From Rapana venosa (taxonomy: Eukaryota > Mollusca > Gastropoda > Neogastropoda > Muricidae): DNA of 64,000 nucleotides. A program made the translations under genes and the position numbers. Positions 63,001 to 64,000 of this stretch are shown piece by piece. The DNA lies in the NCBI GenBank assembly GCA_028751875.1, contig CM054145.1, positions 10,543,740-10,607,739 of the forward strand, read 5' to 3'. The first letter of the stretch is position 1; each line of letters opens with the position of its first letter. The notes under the pieces are model-generated. The model was not told the origin of the DNA and searched no databases. It saw nothing but the letters and a program-made list of their open reading frames with translations.

Positions 63001-63880
63001 CCATACTATCACTCCTACTGTTACTCCTACCCCTACTACTACACTTACTACGACTCCCTACTCCTATTACTATCCCTATTGCTAGAATTTCTACTCCCAC
63101 CCTACTTCTACTCCTACTATTACCCCTACTAGTACTCCTACTCCTACCCATATTACTCCTCCTCCTACTACTACCCCCACTGCTATTCTTACTACTACTC
63201 CTACTATTACACCTACTACTACCTCTGCTACTATTTCTACCCCTAGTACTGTCCATACTCCTACTACTTCCCCTACCTCTGCTTCCACGATTACCCCTAC
63301 TACCACTTCTCCTGCCACTTCTACTGCCCCTACTACTACTACTACTACTACTACTACTAATACTACTACTACTACTACCACTCTATTACTAGTACTACCC
63401 CTACGACTCCCCTAATCCTCCACTGACTCCTACCACTACACCTGCTACTACTACCCCTGCTACTACCTTACCCCTACTCTTACAACTATTACTACTACCC
63501 CTATTATTACCCCTACTCCTTCTACTACACATACTACTAGTGCTCCTCCTTCAAATACCCCTACTACTACTCCTACTTGTATCTCTATCACTTCTACTCC
63601 TACCCCTACTACTACACCTAGTACTACTCCTACTATTACCACAACTACTTCCCGTACTACTACCCTCACTATTACCATATTTCCCCCCTCCTACTTTTCC
63701 TGCTGCTATCCCTACTTCTACCCCTACTATTACAACAACTACTATCCCACTCCTACAGCTACCCCTAGTGCTACTCTTTCTACTACTTCGATCCCTACTC
63801 TTACGCTACTATTACCCCTAATACTATCCCTACTACTACCCCTATGATTACCCCTAGTGCTATTCTTTCTCCTCCTCCTC
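60058..63880 (+). repeat. Higher-order satellite units 7-8, truncated
   Basis: T 60,058, V about 60,135, C 60,842, S 60,947, G 61,710, C 62,271, S 62,391, SINE-type insertion, G 63,081, C 63,665, S 63,788. D, M and T are lost between these short units. Confidence 0.8.
62523..62726 (-). mobile_element. Insertion with shared SINE tail but different body
   Basis: About 204 bases. On the minus strand its 3' end matches copies g and h (GCACTTTGATTTGTTTACT, then GATTCAGTGCTATATAAATT) and finishes in (ATT)n. The body (CTTAGTGGTGGAGGTGAAAG near 62,679-62,698 on +) differs from the g/h core. It is flanked by AGTA at 62,519-62,522 and 62,727-62,730. Confidence 0.8.
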
Positions 63881-63883
63881 CTA

Positions 63884-63963
63884 CTACTCCTACTAACCAT
63901 ACTACTCTTCCTACCCCTACTCTTAATTAGTGGTAGGAAGGGTAGTATGGTTAGTAGGAGTAG
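63884..63963. repeat. 32-bp inverted repeat with 16-base loop
   Basis: The arm 63,884-63,915 and the arm 63,932-63,963 pair at 31 of 32 positions around the loop CCTACTCTTAATTAGT. Only the right arm is GTAG-type, and forward sequence resumes at 63,964. Confidence 0.92.
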
Positions 63964-64000
63964 TACCCCTACTACTTCCCCTACTACAACCCCTACTACA

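Larger units (their letters stand above)
27700..64000. repeat. Triplet-based satellite with higher-order repeats
   Basis: About 36 kb of CTA/TAC-based sequence, nearly free of G on the + strand where in forward orientation (CTACTACCCCTACTACTCC-like) and nearly free of C where inverted. Seven non-triplet marker phrases recur in fixed order: T (CTACTCCATTGCTACCCATA), V (GTAACCTACCCCTTCTAGTA), G (GCTAGAATTTCTAC), C (CTCACTATTACCATATTTCC), S (TCGATCCCTACTCTTACG), D (CTTCTCGATAT), M (CATAAATAAATGAAATAAAT). Successive T markers in forward orientation at about 37,764, 40,714, 44,612, 48,411, 52,674, 55,522 and 60,058 give units of about 2.8-4.5 kb. No protein gene is supported. Confidence 0.9.

Noticed and set aside
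27700..64000. CRISPR-like array
   Set aside because: Short repeats with varied spacing are satellite monomers. There are no fixed repeat/spacer lengths, no cas genes, and the context is eukaryotic.
27700..64000. Telomeric repeat
   Set aside because: CCCCTACTA-type units resemble C-rich telomere strands, but there is no regular TTAGGG-like hexamer, the orientation flips, and SINEs and markers are embedded.

Overview
The window looks like a repeat-dominated, non-coding stretch of an animal nuclear genome, most likely a mollusc or related lophotrochozoan. The grounds are an RTE-like non-LTR retrotransposon remnant, tRNA- and 5S-like SINEs with an AT-rich 3' tail, and very many microsatellites. 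The taxon is an inference from repeat style. I see no host protein gene, tRNA gene or rRNA gene. Long open frames in the second half exist only because a triplet-based satellite rarely makes stop codons.

Layout. Positions 1-6,190 are a patchwork of microsatellites (CTGCTT, ACACA, GA/GACA, CA, GT, TA, GATA, CAATA, ATC and ATT types) with short unique spacers. They include two copies of one SINE core (about 3,707 and 4,990) and a SINE with a 5S-rRNA-like control region (about 5,310-5,620). A 91-base poly-C run (6,191-6,281) opens a zone of poor-looking consensus. From there to 14,390 ordinary sequence seems overlaid with inflated homopolymers. From 14,390 to 22,450 almost nothing is left except homopolymer runs, which I read as assembly or consensus failure. 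Positions 22,450-25,351 return to readable but noisy sequence with three more SINE copies. Positions 25,352-25,851 are 500 Ns, and sequence to the right of this gap is clean.

Positions 25,852-27,700 hold the 3' part of a decayed LINE: reverse transcriptase and C-terminal domain, three frameshifts and two in-frame stops. Its AAAGT-type tail grades directly into a satellite that fills 27,700-64,000. The satellite is built from TAC/CTA triplets on the + strand (GTA/TAG where inverted). It has a higher-order structure: seven non-triplet marker sequences recur in a fixed order with a repeat length of about 2.8-4.5 kb, in both orientations. Orientation switches are mostly centred on short perfect hairpins. 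Three SINE-like insertions interrupt the satellite, and for two of them other satellite copies show the unfilled site.

Nothing here acts together as a pathway. The most interesting material is the higher-order satellite, its hairpin-centred inversions, the SINE family with interchangeable heads and tails, and the 5S-like SINE. A major caveat is that the first 25 kb, and possibly the inversions, may be shaped by sequencing or assembly artefacts.
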